Positions 10,065-19,845 are shown, counted from the stretch's first letter. The stretch is DNA of 64,000 nucleotides from Verrucomicrobiota bacterium (GCA_016200005.1 JACQFP010000047.1:165551-229550); one strand, 5' to 3'. Numbers and translations are program-made. Notes: a model not told the origin generated them from the sequence alone.

Positions 10065-10835
10065 CTAGAGGGTAACGGCTTCGCCCTTCACCACGCCGTC
10101 ATAACCGTTTTCTTCCAATTCCAACGCGAGTTCCTTGCCGCCGGAGCGAACGATCCGGCCATCGACAAGCACATGGACGTAATCGGGAACAATGAAATTC
10201 AGGAGCCGCTGATAATGCGTGATGACGAGTTGGGCATTGTCGGCCCGTCTCAATTTGTTGACGCCTTCGGACACGACCTTCAACGCGTCAATGTCGAGAC
10301 CGGAATCGGTTTCATCGAGAATCGCGAGCTTCGGTTCGAGCACGGCCATCTGGAAAATCTCGTTCCGCTTCTTTTCACCGCCGGAAAAACCGTAGTTCAC
10401 CGGACGCTTCAAAAAATCCTCCGACAAACGCAGAATCTTCATCCGTTCCTTCACCACTACGAGAAACTCCATGGCGTCGAGTTCTGGCAGACCTCGGTGC
10501 TTGCGGACTTCGTTGAGGGCCGATTTCAAAAAGTAAGTGCTGTTCACCCCGGGAATCTCCACCGGGTATTGGAACGCGAGAAAAATCCCTTCGCGAGCGC
10601 GCTCTTCCGGATCGAGCTCGAGCAAGTCCTGGCCGCAGTAAATCACTTCACCCTGCGTCACTTCGTAACCGTCGCGGCCGGCCAGGATTTGCGAAAGCGT
10701 GCTCTTGCCGCTGCCATTCGGCCCCATGATGGCATGGACTTCGCCCGCGTTGATCGTGAGGTTGACGCCATTGAGGATTTGTTTGGCCTCGACTCCGGCG
10801 TGCAGATTCTTGATTTCAAGTATCGGTTGATTCAT
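10065..10835 (-). CDS. sufC: Fe-S cluster assembly ATPase SufC
   Basis: A 256-residue soluble ABC-type ATPase that drives the SufBC(D) scaffold for iron-sulfur cluster assembly. It has Walker A GPNGSGKST, Q-loop FLAFQYPVEIPG, the Suf-specific signature FSGGEKKRNEI, Walker B LAILDETDSGLD and a switch His in VITHYQRLL. The start at 10835 gives the conserved opening MNQPILEIKNLHAGVE; a longer frame to 10883 adds nothing conserved. It follows sufB after 125 bp. No sufD, sufS or sufU is present; rpoD lies directly downstream. Confidence 0.95.
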   Translation of the reverse strand: MNQPILEIKNLHAGVEAKQILNGVNLTINAGEVHAIMGPNGSGKSTLSQILAGRDGYEVTQGEVIYCGQDLLELDPEERAREGIFLAFQYPVEIPGVNSTYFLKSALNEVRKHRGLPELDAMEFLVVVKERMKILRLSEDFLKRPVNYGFSGGEKKRNEIFQMAVLEPKLAILDETDSGLDIDALKVVSEGVNKLRRADNAQLVITHYQRLLNFIVPDYVHVLVDGRIVRSGGKELALELEENGYDGVVKGEAVTL

Positions 10836-10960
10836 TTCTGTTCGTTCAATTTCTAATGCGATCGGTATTGGCTCGATATTCAATTCCCCGCCTAGCTTCC
10901 GCCCTATAAACCGTAGTTAACGAGACCACGGACAGAAATCGAAAGACGGTTCTGGGACGT

Positions 10961-12409
10961 TCAGCCCACGCTACCCTCAAGGCTCACCCCAAGCAGTTTC
11001 TGCGCTTCGACGGCGAATTCCATCGGCAGTTCCTTGAACACTTCCTTGCAGAAGCCGTTGACGATCATGTTCACCGCGTCCTGCGTAGAAATGCCCCGCG
11101 CGTTGCAATAAAAAATCTGGTCCTCGCCAATCTTGGAAGTCGAGGCTTCGTGCTCGACGCTCGCGGTGGTGTTCTTCACTTCGATGTAAGGGAATGTGTG
11201 CGCACCGCACTTGTTGCCCAGCAGCAGCGAATCGCACTGGGAAAAATTCCGTGCGTTCGTGGCGCCCTTCTGAACTTTCACCAGGCCGCGATAACTATTC
11301 TGGCCGTGCCCGGCGGAAATGCCTTTCGAGATGATGGTGCTGCGCGTGTTCTTGCCGATATGAACCATCTTCGTGCCGGTGTCAGCCTGCTGATAATTGT
11401 TCGTCACCGCAACGGAATAAAATTCGCCGATGGAATTCTCACCTTGCAAAATGCAGCTCGGATATTTCCAGGTGATGGCCGAACCCGTTTCCACTTGCGT
11501 CCAGGAAATCTTCGAGTTTCGACCTTTGCACAACCCGCGCTTCGTCACAAAATTGTAAATGCCGCCTTTGCCGTTCTCGTCGCCGGGATACCAATTCTGC
11601 ACGGTGGAGTATTTGATTTCCGCCTTGTCGAGCGTGATCAACTCGACGACCGCGGCGTGAAGCTGATTCTCGTCGCGCATCGGCGCCGTGCAACCTTCGA
11701 GGTAGCTCACATAGGCGCCTTCCTCAGCAATGATGAGCGTGCGCTCAAACTGGCCGGTGTTCGCCGCGTTGATGCGGAAGTAAGTCGAGAGCTCCATCGG
11801 GCAACGCACGCCCTTGGGGATGTAGCAAAACGAGCCGTCCGTGAAGACTGCCGAATTCAACGCCGCGTAAAAATTGTCCGTGTACGGCACGACCATGCCC
11901 AGATATTTCCGCACGAGCTCGGGATGTTCCTGCACCGCTTCGCTGAACGAACAGAAGATGACGCCTTTCTCACCGAGTTGTTTCTTGAAAGTGGTGCCGA
12001 CGGAAACGCTGTCAAACACCGCGTCCACCGCCACGCCCGCCAGCCGTTCCCGTTCGCGCAACGGAATGCCGAGCTTCTCGTACGTTTCCAACAGCTTCGG
12101 ATCGACTTCGTCCAGACTTTTCGGGCCGTCGCCTTTCTTCTTCGGCGCGGAGTAATAAACGATGCTTTGGTAATCGATGACTTCGTGATGCACCTTTGGC
12201 CACGTCGGCTCCGTCATGGTCAGCCAATGCCGATACGCCTTGAGCCGCCACTCCATCAGCCATTCCGGCTCGTTCTTCTTGCGCGAGATGAGACGAATCG
12301 TGTCCTCGCTCAAACCGGGCGGCGCGGAATCGGTTTCGACATCCGTGTAAAAACCGTATTTGTATTCCTGCTTGACCAGGCCTTCGATGGTTTCCGTTGC
12401 TGTACTCAT
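10961..12409 (-). CDS. sufB: Fe-S cluster assembly scaffold SufB
   Basis: A 482-residue SufB, the beta-helix scaffold on which Fe-S clusters are built. Conserved stretches include [47 protein letters not shown] and the C-terminal [17 protein letters not shown], with length matching typical SufB (about 470-490). It lies 30 bp downstream of a Fur-family regulator and upstream of sufC on the same strand, indicating a fur-sufB-sufC operon. Confidence 0.96.
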   Translation of the reverse strand: MSTATETIEGLVKQEYKYGFYTDVETDSAPPGLSEDTIRLISRKKNEPEWLMEWRLKAYRHWLTMTEPTWPKVHHEVIDYQSIVYYSAPKKKGDGPKSLDEVDPKLLETYEKLGIPLRERERLAGVAVDAVFDSVSVGTTFKKQLGEKGVIFCSFSEAVQEHPELVRKYLGMVVPYTDNFYAALNSAVFTDGSFCYIPKGVRCPMELSTYFRINAANTGQFERTLIIAEEGAYVSYLEGCTAPMRDENQLHAAVVELITLDKAEIKYSTVQNWYPGDENGKGGIYNFVTKRGLCKGRNSKISWTQVETGSAITWKYPSCILQGENSIGEFYSVAVTNNYQQADTGTKMVHIGKNTRSTIISKGISAGHGQNSYRGLVKVQKGATNARNFSQCDSLLLGNKCGAHTFPYIEVKNTTASVEHEASTSKIGEDQIFYCNARGISTQDAVNMIVNGFCKEVFKELPMEFAVEAQKLLGVSLEGSVG

Positions 12410-12439
12410 GGCAAAAAACTCGTTAAAGCATTGCGGCGT

Positions 12440-12880
12440 TCATTTCCGTTTCTTCCCCGCGCAATCGGCGCACAGGCCATGAACGGCGATGTCGTAATGA
12501 TCCACCTTGAAGCCCTTCGGGCGCGGTACGCTCGGCGAATCCGCCGGCAGCGCCACGTCAAAAACCGCCGCGCATTCATCGCAGTAATAGTGGCAATGCT
12601 CTTCCATGTTCGGACAGAACCGCGTCGCCCCGCGTTGAAGCTGGACCTGCCGCACCAGACCGGACTGCACCAACGCAGCGAGGCAATTGTAGACCGTCGC
12701 CATCGAGATGTCCGGCAGCGCGCGTTTGGCACGGATAAAAACCTCTTCCGCCGTCGGATGATCGAGCTTTTGGAGCAACACGTCATAAACCTGCTGCCGC
12801 TGGGACGTGAAACGAAATCCGTTCGTTGCCAGCCGCTCGGTCAGTTGCCGCTCATTCTTTTTGTTTCCCAAAAGATTCAT
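12440..12880 (-). CDS. Fur-family metalloregulator with a Zur-like metal site
   Basis: A 146-residue winged-helix repressor of the Fur/PerR/Zur family. The DNA-binding domain covers about 1-80 (RFTSQRQQVYDVL, DISMATVYNCLAALVQ); the dimerisation domain has two structural zinc CxxC pairs (CDEC and CADC). At the regulatory site, TRFCPNMEEHCH puts Cys where PerR has Asp and Fur has Glu, with His at +6 and +8. That Cys/His/His spacing resembles the sensing site I recall for Zur proteins. The start at 12880 gives the normal length. It heads the sufBC operon and is preceded by a promoter overlapping a PerR/Fur-like box, suggesting autoregulation. Confidence 0.9.
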   Translation of the reverse strand: MNLLGNKKNERQLTERLATNGFRFTSQRQQVYDVLLQKLDHPTAEEVFIRAKRALPDISMATVYNCLAALVQSGLVRQVQLQRGATRFCPNMEEHCHYYCDECAAVFDVALPADSPSVPRPKGFKVDHYDIAVHGLCADCAGKKRK

Positions 12881-12892
12881 CAGGTCACGCCA

Positions 12893-12939
12893 ATTTAACC
12901 GGCGAAGAGCGGGCTTGTCAATATTTGGAATTATTCTAA
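12893..12939 (-). promoter_or_regulatory. Promoter and PerR/Fur-like box of the fur-sufBC operon
   Basis: On the minus strand ttgaca (plus 12916-12921) and ttaaat (12893-12898) have exact 17-bp spacing. Immediately upstream, ttggaattattctaa (plus 12925-12939) is a near-palindrome matching the PerR consensus TTATAATNATTATAA at 11 of 14 defined positions. The implied transcript starts only a few bases before the ATG at 12880, so the message would have a very short leader. Confidence 0.6.
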
Positions 12940-12990
12940 ATAAAGGCGGCCCAAGCCCGACCAGTGCCGGGCGGAAGAAATCAGATGACG

Positions 12991-13035
12991 CTCCTCCCCA
13001 CAAAGTTCCCCTCCAGGGAGGGGGTCAGGGGTGGG
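12991..13035. repeat. GC-rich hairpin element related to the ccctctcccc family
   Basis: cccctcc (13008-13014) pairs with ggagggg (13017-13023) inside a longer C-rich to G-rich switch ending in ggggtggg. It resembles the in-gene family E repeats in composition and C-to-G layout but differs in core sequence. It is intergenic, between fur and the sensor-like gene. Confidence 0.45.
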
Positions 13036-13099
13036 TTTCGTTTGCCCGGTCGATTTTACAAAACCGTGACATTTATGCTCCCCAGCCTTGCTTAACCTG

Positions 13100-13118
13100 G
13101 GTATCAATTAACGATACC
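13100..13118. promoter_or_regulatory. Inverted repeat ggtatc-N7-gatacc upstream of 13126
   Basis: ggtatc (13100-13105) and gatacc (13113-13118) flank aattaac, seven bases before the ATG at 13126. It could be an operator for the following gene; no regulator is known to match. Confidence 0.3.
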
Positions 13119-13125
13119 AACAGTC

Positions 13126-14349
13126 ATGACTCGATTAAGCTTTAACAAGAAACCGACCTTCCTCTGGCAAGGCTTGTTGATTGTGCTTCCCGTCGTGGTG
13201 CTGGCGGCGGTTGGCATCTTCTCTCTGCGTCAGGACAAGATTTTGGCTCAACACGAAGCAACCGAGCGCGCCCAAGCCATCGCGGACGATCTCCTCCCCA
13301 AAATCTGGACCGCATTAACAGCAACGAACGACTCCAACCTCTTCAAGCATCACGCCTTTCAGATTGATCAAACGGGTGAACTGATTTTCCCGCGACCTTT
13401 CGACCCTATTCCACGGCCGCTGAGTTCAACAGAATTACCGTCGGACAATTCCCAAGCCATCGCGAAATACAACGACGCTGTCTTGCTGGCGCGGCAGGGG
13501 AAATTTCAAGAAGCTGCGAACACATTCAAAATCGTCGTGGATAAATTTCCAGACGCAATCGGCGACACGGGTCTTGAACTTGGGCCGCTGGCCCAATGGA
13601 AATTGCTCGAACTACAAAACCTCGAAACCAATCGCAGTGTCCTAAACTCTCCCAGCACAGCGGACTCCTTTTGGTCGAGCGCCATCTATCATCCCACTCC
13701 GTTGACCCCTTATTTTCTGCAACTTGTCTCGGAAGATGACCGTAACGTGCAAGAAATCTGGCAACGGCTCTGGGAGGAACACGAATTGTCGCGGGCGTTG
13801 TATTCTGCGGCGCGCGAACATCTCGGCGTCACGACGAGTCCCAAACCACCACTCCTGACAATCCAAGGTAAAGAGGCAGAATTGAAATCGGCGACAGTCG
13901 CTGCGGCAAGCATTGTGATACCCCGCTTATTCTGGTTCCAGCACTGGTTGGCCGTCCGTTACGACGGCATCCCTTCTGAAGCCGCCGATCGAACGGGGCT
14001 GACAGCTCGTGAAGCAAAACGCCAGGTCAATAGCGGATTTGACAGCAGTTTGATAGGCTCAAAAAATATAATTACCCGTGAAAACAGAATGAGCCTTGAT
14101 GCGGCAGGCACACCCCGTGCGGTCACACTCGATAATCAGGAAGCCGTTCTTTCAAAGACCCCGGCAAAGCCGATCTTCCCCAAGAAGTCTAAAGGCAGAA
14201 ACATTCCTGACTTGGAAGTGGTGGAAGGGCCGACTAGCTCCGAGTCCGACAGCCGTTCGGCCATGCCAACCAACTTTTGGTTCGTTTACCGCGCTGAGTC
14301 CGAACTCGGCTCACAAGTGACTGCCTTGGTGAAGGCCACGCAGATTTGA
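13126..14349 (+). CDS. Membrane-anchored sensor-like protein, probably truncated
   Basis: A 407-residue protein with a basic N terminus, one transmembrane helix (about 14-36, LIVLPVVVLAAVGIFSL) and a large, probably periplasmic region. A TPR-like helix pair (YNDAVLLARQGKFQEAANTFKI as N-A-x-x-x-A-R-Q-G-K-F) is visible. The layout resembles N-terminal sensory portions of verrucomicrobial histidine kinases, but no HAMP, kinase or second membrane helix follows. The last 116 bp overlap the 3' end of the convergent FG-GAP gene, which also looks cut short, so the natural C terminus was probably lost in a rearrangement. Function unknown. Confidence 0.6.
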   Translation: MTRLSFNKKPTFLWQGLLIVLPVVVLAAVGIFSLRQDKILAQHEATERAQAIADDLLPKIWTALTATNDSNLFKHHAFQIDQTGELIFPRPFDPIPRPLSSTELPSDNSQAIAKYNDAVLLARQGKFQEAANTFKIVVDKFPDAIGDTGLELGPLAQWKLLELQNLETNRSVLNSPSTADSFWSSAIYHPTPLTPYFLQLVSEDDRNVQEIWQRLWEEHELSRALYSAAREHLGVTTSPKPPLLTIQGKEAELKSATVAAASIVIPRLFWFQHWLAVRYDGIPSEAADRTGLTAREAKRQVNSGFDSSLIGSKNIITRENRMSLDAAGTPRAVTLDNQEAVLSKTPAKPIFPKKSKGRNIPDLEVVEGPTSSESDSRSAMPTNFWFVYRAESELGSQVTALVKATQI

Positions 14350-16777
14350 TGCCCCACTTGTGCGAACCATCCGCGGCGTTGAGGCAAAGCAGCGTGCCGT
14401 TCAAGACAGGTACGCCGATTTCCAACTTGCCGTCGCCATCGAAATCACCGACCGGCCCCAAGCCGTTGGAGCCTTCGTCGTTGTTGTGAAACTCTGCCCA
14501 AAGCGGTTTGCCGTCGGCGTGAACGGCGGCATACCCGCCGCGCGCGTAAGAGCGGGCGTTGAGATAGGCATCTAATCTGCCGTCGCCGTTGAGGTCGGCT
14601 ACGCTTGGTTCGGAGTACGCAAGCCACTTGCCGAAGTAATTGGTACTCGTCACGAAGGCAGGCGGAAAAATTGGCTCGCCTGTTTTACCGCTGATGACCC
14701 CGTAAATCGTGAAGAACATCTGCACAAGGTCATCGATGCCATCGCCGTTCATGTCCGCCACGGATGGAATTCCGCCCCCGAATGGCATGGCAGATTCCTT
14801 GGCAACCAGTCCTTTGCGCTGCCAGACGACTTCGCCCGTGTCGCCGCGCAACACCCAACCTTCACCGCTGCCCTTGGAGCGGCGGTGCAGGTCAACATAA
14901 ACATCCAGTCCGCGCCGCCGGCCCGTGAAATGTCCGAACGTCCAATGGTCAATGCCCGCCTGCAACCCGCCCCACGGACACCCTTCGATGGAACGACGCC
15001 ACTTGATCTTACCTCGCGCGTTCACACAGACAAGCGAACTCAATCCGTGCTCGTCCTCCGCCGCGAACAGGACTTCGGGACGTCCGTCGCCATCCAAGTC
15101 CGCGGCCTGCGGGCAACGCGCGCCATTCAGTGCGTAGCCAGGGGACAAGCCCATCCCCACGCCGGGCAATGACCAGAGAATCGTCGGCGGTGACGAGTGC
15201 TCCTTCCCCGGCTTAAGCACGACGATTTCCCCCGCTGCATTCTGCACGATGATTTCGTTTCGCCCATCGCCGTCCAAGTCAACGGCGATAGGAATCGTTG
15301 TGAAGCCGCCTGATTTTCCCAAATCGGATTGATGGGTAACTTTACCTTTCGTGTCAACGGTCAGCGCCTTGCCCGCCGTCAGGTCGCGAATGTGAACTTC
15401 ATTAGCACTGGCAAAGACGAGGTTCAAGCGGTGACCGGGTTGCGCAAACTTCCAAGTCCGTTTCACACTCCCGTCAGGCATCAGCGAAGCAGCGCGAAAA
15501 GTGTCTTCAAACCGGCCCGCGTTGCTTTTCTCAGCGAAGAAGAAGTCGGGTCTGCCGTCGCTGTCGATGTCGGCGCGCAAAATATCCAATGAACCTTCGT
15601 CGGCAATCGTGTTCGCCGTGGGCGGCAGCGTGGCATTCATGAGCACCGGACGGACTCGCTTGAGCACAGCGAGGTCGATGAGCTTGTGTCCCTCGAGACG
15701 GCCGATATGCAGGTCGCAGTAAGTCGGCGGACGCTTTTCGCGCGTCGGCGTGTAGATGAGCTCCGAGACGCCGTCTCCATTCAGATCAGTGATCGACCAC
15801 AACCACACGCCGGCGATGTCCGCCTTCACTTTACCCGTCTCACAATCTCGGACGATGAGATGCCATTGATCATCCACCTCCCCGTCCACCAGCATGTAGG
15901 CCATCTCGTCCTGGCCATCGCCGTCGAGGTCCGTCACCGGATTCGGTCCGACGTGGAGGTAATTGGGCCGGCCCTCCGGACGCGGCGCATTTTCGTTTTC
16001 GAGATACTTGTGTCCCCAGGCGTGAACCCATTTTCCGTTTTCAAAGCGAACACACTCAACGTGCAATACGAAATCGCTGATGACGAAGATGTCCTTTTGC
16101 GGCCGGTCGTGGCGGAGGCGGCTGAGCAACATGCCGTAGTTTCTACCTTTGGCCACGGGCACTTCGGCTTTCAAGTCGCCGGTTTGGCCGTTGAAAATCT
16201 GCACGCGATAATGCGGCGCGGTGACAATCTCCGGCAAGCCGTCGCCGTCCACGTCGTCCACGATGAGCGTCGGCGCGTATTGATCCTTGAGCGGGCCGGT
16301 CGTCCACGCCAGTTCGCCGTGCGGTGCGCCTTTGTCGAACGTGAAGCAATACCCCTGTCCTTCGCCCGTGTCCATGCGATGCGAGAAGGAGATGATCTGC
16401 ATTCCCTTGCGATCGGGAAACAATTTGCACACGCGGACATTGCCGCCCAGTGGAAAACCATTCACGGTGAATGACCACAGCCGCTTGCCGGACAAGTCCG
16501 TGACCTCAATCGTTTTGCCAGTCAACGAAAACTTCTCCAGCGTGCCGTCGCCATCGAGATCGGCCACATTCGAGGGTTCATCGTTTTTGTTGGCCGCGAT
16601 GCCAACGAATGGAGCGCCGAGGTAATACTCCCACTTGATTTCAGGTGTCACGATTCGGCCCTTGGCGGGCGTGACTCCGGAGAGCGCGACATCGTGGCGA
16701 TAAACCGGCCAGTCATTGGTGGGCGCGCCAACGGCGATGCCCAAGGTGAGACCAAAGAGCAGTGCGGCAATTTTCAT
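14234..16777 (-). CDS. Secreted FG-GAP/VCBS repeat protein, C terminus disrupted
   Basis: An 847-residue exported protein with a signal peptide (MKIAALLFGLTLGIAVGA) and a multi-bladed beta-propeller. At least eight calcium-binding FG-GAP loops are visible, such as VADLDGDGTLEKF, VDDVDGDGLPEIV, VTDLDGDGQDEMA, ITDLNGDGVSELI, ADIDSDGRPDFFF, AVDLDGDGRNEII, AADLDGDGRPEVL and VADMNGDGIDDLV. These domains bind ligands or partners outside the cell. The last 25 or so residues after HKW are Arg/Ser-rich and unlike the family, as if reading into foreign sequence. The start at 16777 is chosen for its signal peptide over the longer frame from 16918. Confidence 0.85.
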   Translation of the reverse strand: MKIAALLFGLTLGIAVGAPTNDWPVYRHDVALSGVTPAKGRIVTPEIKWEYYLGAPFVGIAANKNDEPSNVADLDGDGTLEKFSLTGKTIEVTDLSGKRLWSFTVNGFPLGGNVRVCKLFPDRKGMQIISFSHRMDTGEGQGYCFTFDKGAPHGELAWTTGPLKDQYAPTLIVDDVDGDGLPEIVTAPHYRVQIFNGQTGDLKAEVPVAKGRNYGMLLSRLRHDRPQKDIFVISDFVLHVECVRFENGKWVHAWGHKYLENENAPRPEGRPNYLHVGPNPVTDLDGDGQDEMAYMLVDGEVDDQWHLIVRDCETGKVKADIAGVWLWSITDLNGDGVSELIYTPTREKRPPTYCDLHIGRLEGHKLIDLAVLKRVRPVLMNATLPPTANTIADEGSLDILRADIDSDGRPDFFFAEKSNAGRFEDTFRAASLMPDGSVKRTWKFAQPGHRLNLVFASANEVHIRDLTAGKALTVDTKGKVTHQSDLGKSGGFTTIPIAVDLDGDGRNEIIVQNAAGEIVVLKPGKEHSSPPTILWSLPGVGMGLSPGYALNGARCPQAADLDGDGRPEVLFAAEDEHGLSSLVCVNARGKIKWRRSIEGCPWGGLQAGIDHWTFGHFTGRRRGLDVYVDLHRRSKGSGEGWVLRGDTGEVVWQRKGLVAKESAMPFGGGIPSVADMNGDGIDDLVQMFFTIYGVISGKTGEPIFPPAFVTSTNYFGKWLAYSEPSVADLNGDGRLDAYLNARSYARGGYAAVHADGKPLWAEFHNNDEGSNGLGPVGDFDGDGKLEIGVPVLNGTLLCLNAADGSHKWGIKSAWPSPRQSLVSRVRTQRGKRTKSWLAWPNGCRTRS

Positions 16778-17054
16778 AGGAACAAACTTTCGTCCGACTT
16801 GCCCGGTCGCTTCGTCACCTTCCAACCGGAGCCAGCCGGCGTTTCCAGACGGGTGACTTTGTGTTCGCATCTTCGGTCGCCTTCGTGTCCTGTCCAGTCC
16901 AAACCGTTGAGTGATCAAGGCTCACCATGAATCCAAACCGCACTGGAGCGTCGCTGCGTGAGAGGGTGGACGTCGCGAAAGCGGGATTCGACTTTTCGCA
17001 AGCCGTGCATAATACTCGCTCGGTCCGGCATTTTTGCCGCGCAACAGAAATACC

Positions 17055-18404
17055 ATGAAACAATTAACCCGCAGACAATTCACCAAAACTCTGGCCGCCG
17101 CAGGAACGGCGGCCGCCTTCTCGCAACTGCGCGTGTCCGGCGCGAATGACCGCGTGCGCCTCGGCTTCATCGGCGTCGGCAATCGCGGTGACCAGGTGCT
17201 CGACGCGTTTCTCAAACAGCCGGATGCGGAAGTTGTCGCGGTTTGCGACATTTACCAGCCGTACGTCGATTTCTCGGCGAAGAAGATCGGCACGAATCCA
17301 AAAAAGTTCAAAGACTACCGGCGTTTGCTTGCATTGAAGGAGGTTGATGCCGTCGTCATCGCCACCCCCGACCATTGGCACGCGTTGCAGACCATTCACG
17401 CCTGCGAAGCCGGCAAGGATGTCTATGTGGAGAAACCGCTGTCGCTGTGCGTGGCGGAAGGACGCGCGATGGTCGAGGCCGTGCAGCGGCACCAGCGCGT
17501 TTGCCAGGTCGGCACCAATCGCCGGTCCTCGCGCATGTGCCGCGAGATGGCGGAGTTCATCCGTGGGGGCGGTATTGGGAAGATCACGGTGGCGCGCGCA
17601 TTTCACATTCAAAATGAATGGCCCAAAGGTATCGGTCAATCGCCGGACCGTGAACCGCCACCGGATTTGGATTGGGAGGCGTGGCTCGGGCCGGCGCCGA
17701 AAGTTCGTTTCAACCCGAATCGCGGGCTGTATCGCTTCCGCTGGTTCTACGATTATTCCGGCGGTCAGGTCACCAACATGGGCGTGCACTATCTCGACCA
17801 GATTCATTGGGCGCTGGGCCACGATGCGCCCCTGGCAGTCGCTGCGCTGGGCGGTCGCGTCGCTGAAATTGATGACAACCGGGAAATCCCCGACACGCTC
17901 GAAGTCACCTGGCAGTATCCGGGCGGCACGCTGGTGACGTTCTCGCAGTTCAATGCGACTGCCGCGCCGGCCGCTTTTCGCAAATGCGAAATTGAGTTCC
18001 GCGGCACGAAGGGCACGCTGTATCTGAACAGCAGCGGCTGGGAAGTCGTGCCCGACGCGATCACTTCCAATGCGTTTCCGGTGCGTTCGCCCATTGATCG
18101 TAAAGGGGAACGGGGCTGGCGCATGGGGGAGAGGCCACTGATCGAGCCAAAGCAGGTCAGCGGCGATTCCGACACCGGTCCGCACGCGCGCAATTTTCTC
18201 GATTGCGTCAAGAGCCGCGCTCGCTGCAATGCCGACGCCGAAACCGGCCACCGGAGCACAACGACCACGCTGCTCGCCAACATAGCGCTCAAAACCCGCG
18301 CCTTGTTGGAATGGGACGCGCAGGCGGAAAAGTTTACCCACCACGCTGTCGCCAACGACCTGCTGCGCTACCATTACCGCGCGCCGTACCGATTCCCGGG
18401 CTGA
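17055..18404 (+). CDS. Tat-exported Gfo/Idh/MocA family oxidoreductase
   Basis: A 449-residue NAD(P)-dependent oxidoreductase. It begins with a twin-arginine signal ([19 protein letters not shown]), then a Rossmann fold ([12 protein letters not shown]), the nucleotide-binding [13 protein letters not shown] and the conserved EKPLS segment carrying the catalytic-site Lys. A C-terminal substrate domain includes [13 protein letters not shown]. Tat export implies a folded enzyme with cofactor bound, acting in the periplasm on sugars or inositols, a hallmark of heterotroph PVC bacteria. The start at 17055 positions the RR motif correctly; the longer frame from 17034 is not needed. Substrate unknown. 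Confidence 0.92.
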   Translation: MKQLTRRQFTKTLAAAGTAAAFSQLRVSGANDRVRLGFIGVGNRGDQVLDAFLKQPDAEVVAVCDIYQPYVDFSAKKIGTNPKKFKDYRRLLALKEVDAVVIATPDHWHALQTIHACEAGKDVYVEKPLSLCVAEGRAMVEAVQRHQRVCQVGTNRRSSRMCREMAEFIRGGGIGKITVARAFHIQNEWPKGIGQSPDREPPPDLDWEAWLGPAPKVRFNPNRGLYRFRWFYDYSGGQVTNMGVHYLDQIHWALGHDAPLAVAALGGRVAEIDDNREIPDTLEVTWQYPGGTLVTFSQFNATAAPAAFRKCEIEFRGTKGTLYLNSSGWEVVPDAITSNAFPVRSPIDRKGERGWRMGERPLIEPKQVSGDSDTGPHARNFLDCVKSRARCNADAETGHRSTTTTLLANIALKTRALLEWDAQAEKFTHHAVANDLLRYHYRAPYRFPG

Positions 18405-18498
18405 CGTCAATAGCAAGGACCGAAAAACAAGTTGAGGGTACACCCGTGGCCCACCGGACCGGGGTGTCCGAAGGTCATTTGCGCGGGCGAGAATCCGA

Positions 18499-19845
18499 TT
18501 GACTCGGTGGGTTGCCCGCTCAAGCATGGTTTTATTGCGTGAGTCCCCAAAAATTCGCAGCCGCTACCCCACTTCGGCGCGAGCGGGAGCGCGAGTACAG
18601 GTTTCGGCCTTGTCACCGTCGCGCCGACACCGCTATGGCTGTGTTTTGGCGCTAACCGGGATTTTACTGTCGGGACTGGTTCACGCCCAGGACACAAATG
18701 AATTCCGCCCCTACCTTCAATGGCGGGTGGGCGAATTTGCGCCCAAATGGGGGGTGCTGGACTTGCGCGGAATCAGCTTGGGCGCGGACTTCAACCAGCA
18801 CTGGAGTGCGGAGCTGGCGCTCGACGCCTGGCAACTGAATTTCGAACCGCTCCACTCCGGAGTGGTGTTCGGCGAAGAACAGGTCTTTACGCTCGCTCCG
18901 CAAGCGCGATTCCGAATTCCCGTCGGGTCGGATCGCCTGTTGCTCTACTCCATCGTGGGCGTCGGCGGATCGTGGATTCAATTCAACGACCGCAAGGCGG
19001 AAGGCATTGGGCACCGGATTGACGCCGACGGCATGACCTTCTCCGCAACCGCGGGTCTGGGTTTCGACTATCTGCTGGCGCCCAACATCGCTTTCAACCT
19101 CGAAGGCAAATATGTCTGGTGCGATCCCATCGGAATCCGGATTGACGGCCGAAGACAGGACTGGGATGCGTCGTCATTTCTCGCCACGCTGGGTTTGCGG
19201 ATTTATTTCGACAAACAGCCGCCGGAAATGCTGTTGAGCAAGGCGGGCGTCTTCAAACCCGTGCGCTTCTATTTCGGCACGCAAGGCGGATTCACGGTTT
19301 TGACCGATGGCGAATGGGTTTCAGGCGCCGAACTGGTGCCGAAACTCAATGCGCTCGGCGGCACGCTCAATTTGAATTACACCATCGCGCTGGGAGCGGA
19401 TTTTGGCGAACACCTCGGCGGCGAACTCGCGCTGGCACACACGGAATATTCGCTGTTTCTGCCGGGAAATGGCCCGGTCGGCGAATACTCGATGTACTCA
19501 GCGATCCCGATGTTGCGGCTGCGATTTCCCTCTGCCAGCGGTCGCTGGGTGCCCTACGCGATCGCCGGGGCGGGGGTCGTCTATGGCGAGTTCCACGATG
19601 TGAAACCGGCCGGCGTTGGTCTTGGGATTCGCGCCAAAGGCACTTCGCCCGCGTTCGTCGCCGGTGCAGGGGTGGATTACTTCATCGCTCGTAATCTTTC
19701 TCTGACCTTTGAAAGCCGCTGGCGATATGCCTTGGACCAGAAGCTGGCTGTCCCGGGCGGTCCGACAGGTAAAGGAGACACCTCAGAAATTCAATTCACA
19801 GTTGGATTCCGCGCGTACCTGTTTGAATTCGGAAAGCGGAGGTGA
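18499..19845 (+). CDS. Outer-membrane beta-barrel protein with two tandem barrel units
   Basis: A 448-residue protein with a basic start, a hydrophobic export segment (LALTGILLSGLVHAQ) and two homologous halves rich in alternating beta strands. SLGADFNQHWSAELALD in the first half matches ALGADFGEHLGGELALA in the second; GLGFDYLLAPNIAFNLEGKY matches GAGVDYFIARNLSLTFESRW. Each half resembles an eight-stranded OmpA/OmpW-like barrel. The start is uncertain: the first 40 residues are not signal-like and a downstream non-ATG start is possible. The next gene is a lipoprotein after 350 bp. Confidence 0.8.
   Translation: MTRWVARSSMVLLRESPKIRSRYPTSARAGARVQVSALSPSRRHRYGCVLALTGILLSGLVHAQDTNEFRPYLQWRVGEFAPKWGVLDLRGISLGADFNQHWSAELALDAWQLNFEPLHSGVVFGEEQVFTLAPQARFRIPVGSDRLLLYSIVGVGGSWIQFNDRKAEGIGHRIDADGMTFSATAGLGFDYLLAPNIAFNLEGKYVWCDPIGIRIDGRRQDWDASSFLATLGLRIYFDKQPPEMLLSKAGVFKPVRFYFGTQGGFTVLTDGEWVSGAELVPKLNALGGTLNLNYTIALGADFGEHLGGELALAHTEYSLFLPGNGPVGEYSMYSAIPMLRLRFPSASGRWVPYAIAGAGVVYGEFHDVKPAGVGLGIRAKGTSPAFVAGAGVDYFIARNLSLTFESRWRYALDQKLAVPGGPTGKGDTSEIQFTVGFRAYLFEFGKRR

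Noticed and set aside
11150..12898. Long plus-strand open frame (582 codons) opposite sufB and fur
   Set aside because: Arg/His/Val-rich translation without domains, an antisense shadow of well-identified sufB and fur in GC-rich DNA.
17064..18527. Minus-strand open frame (487 codons) opposite the Gfo/Idh gene
   Set aside because: Composition of an antisense shadow; the plus-strand protein has Tat signal, Rossmann and EKP motifs.
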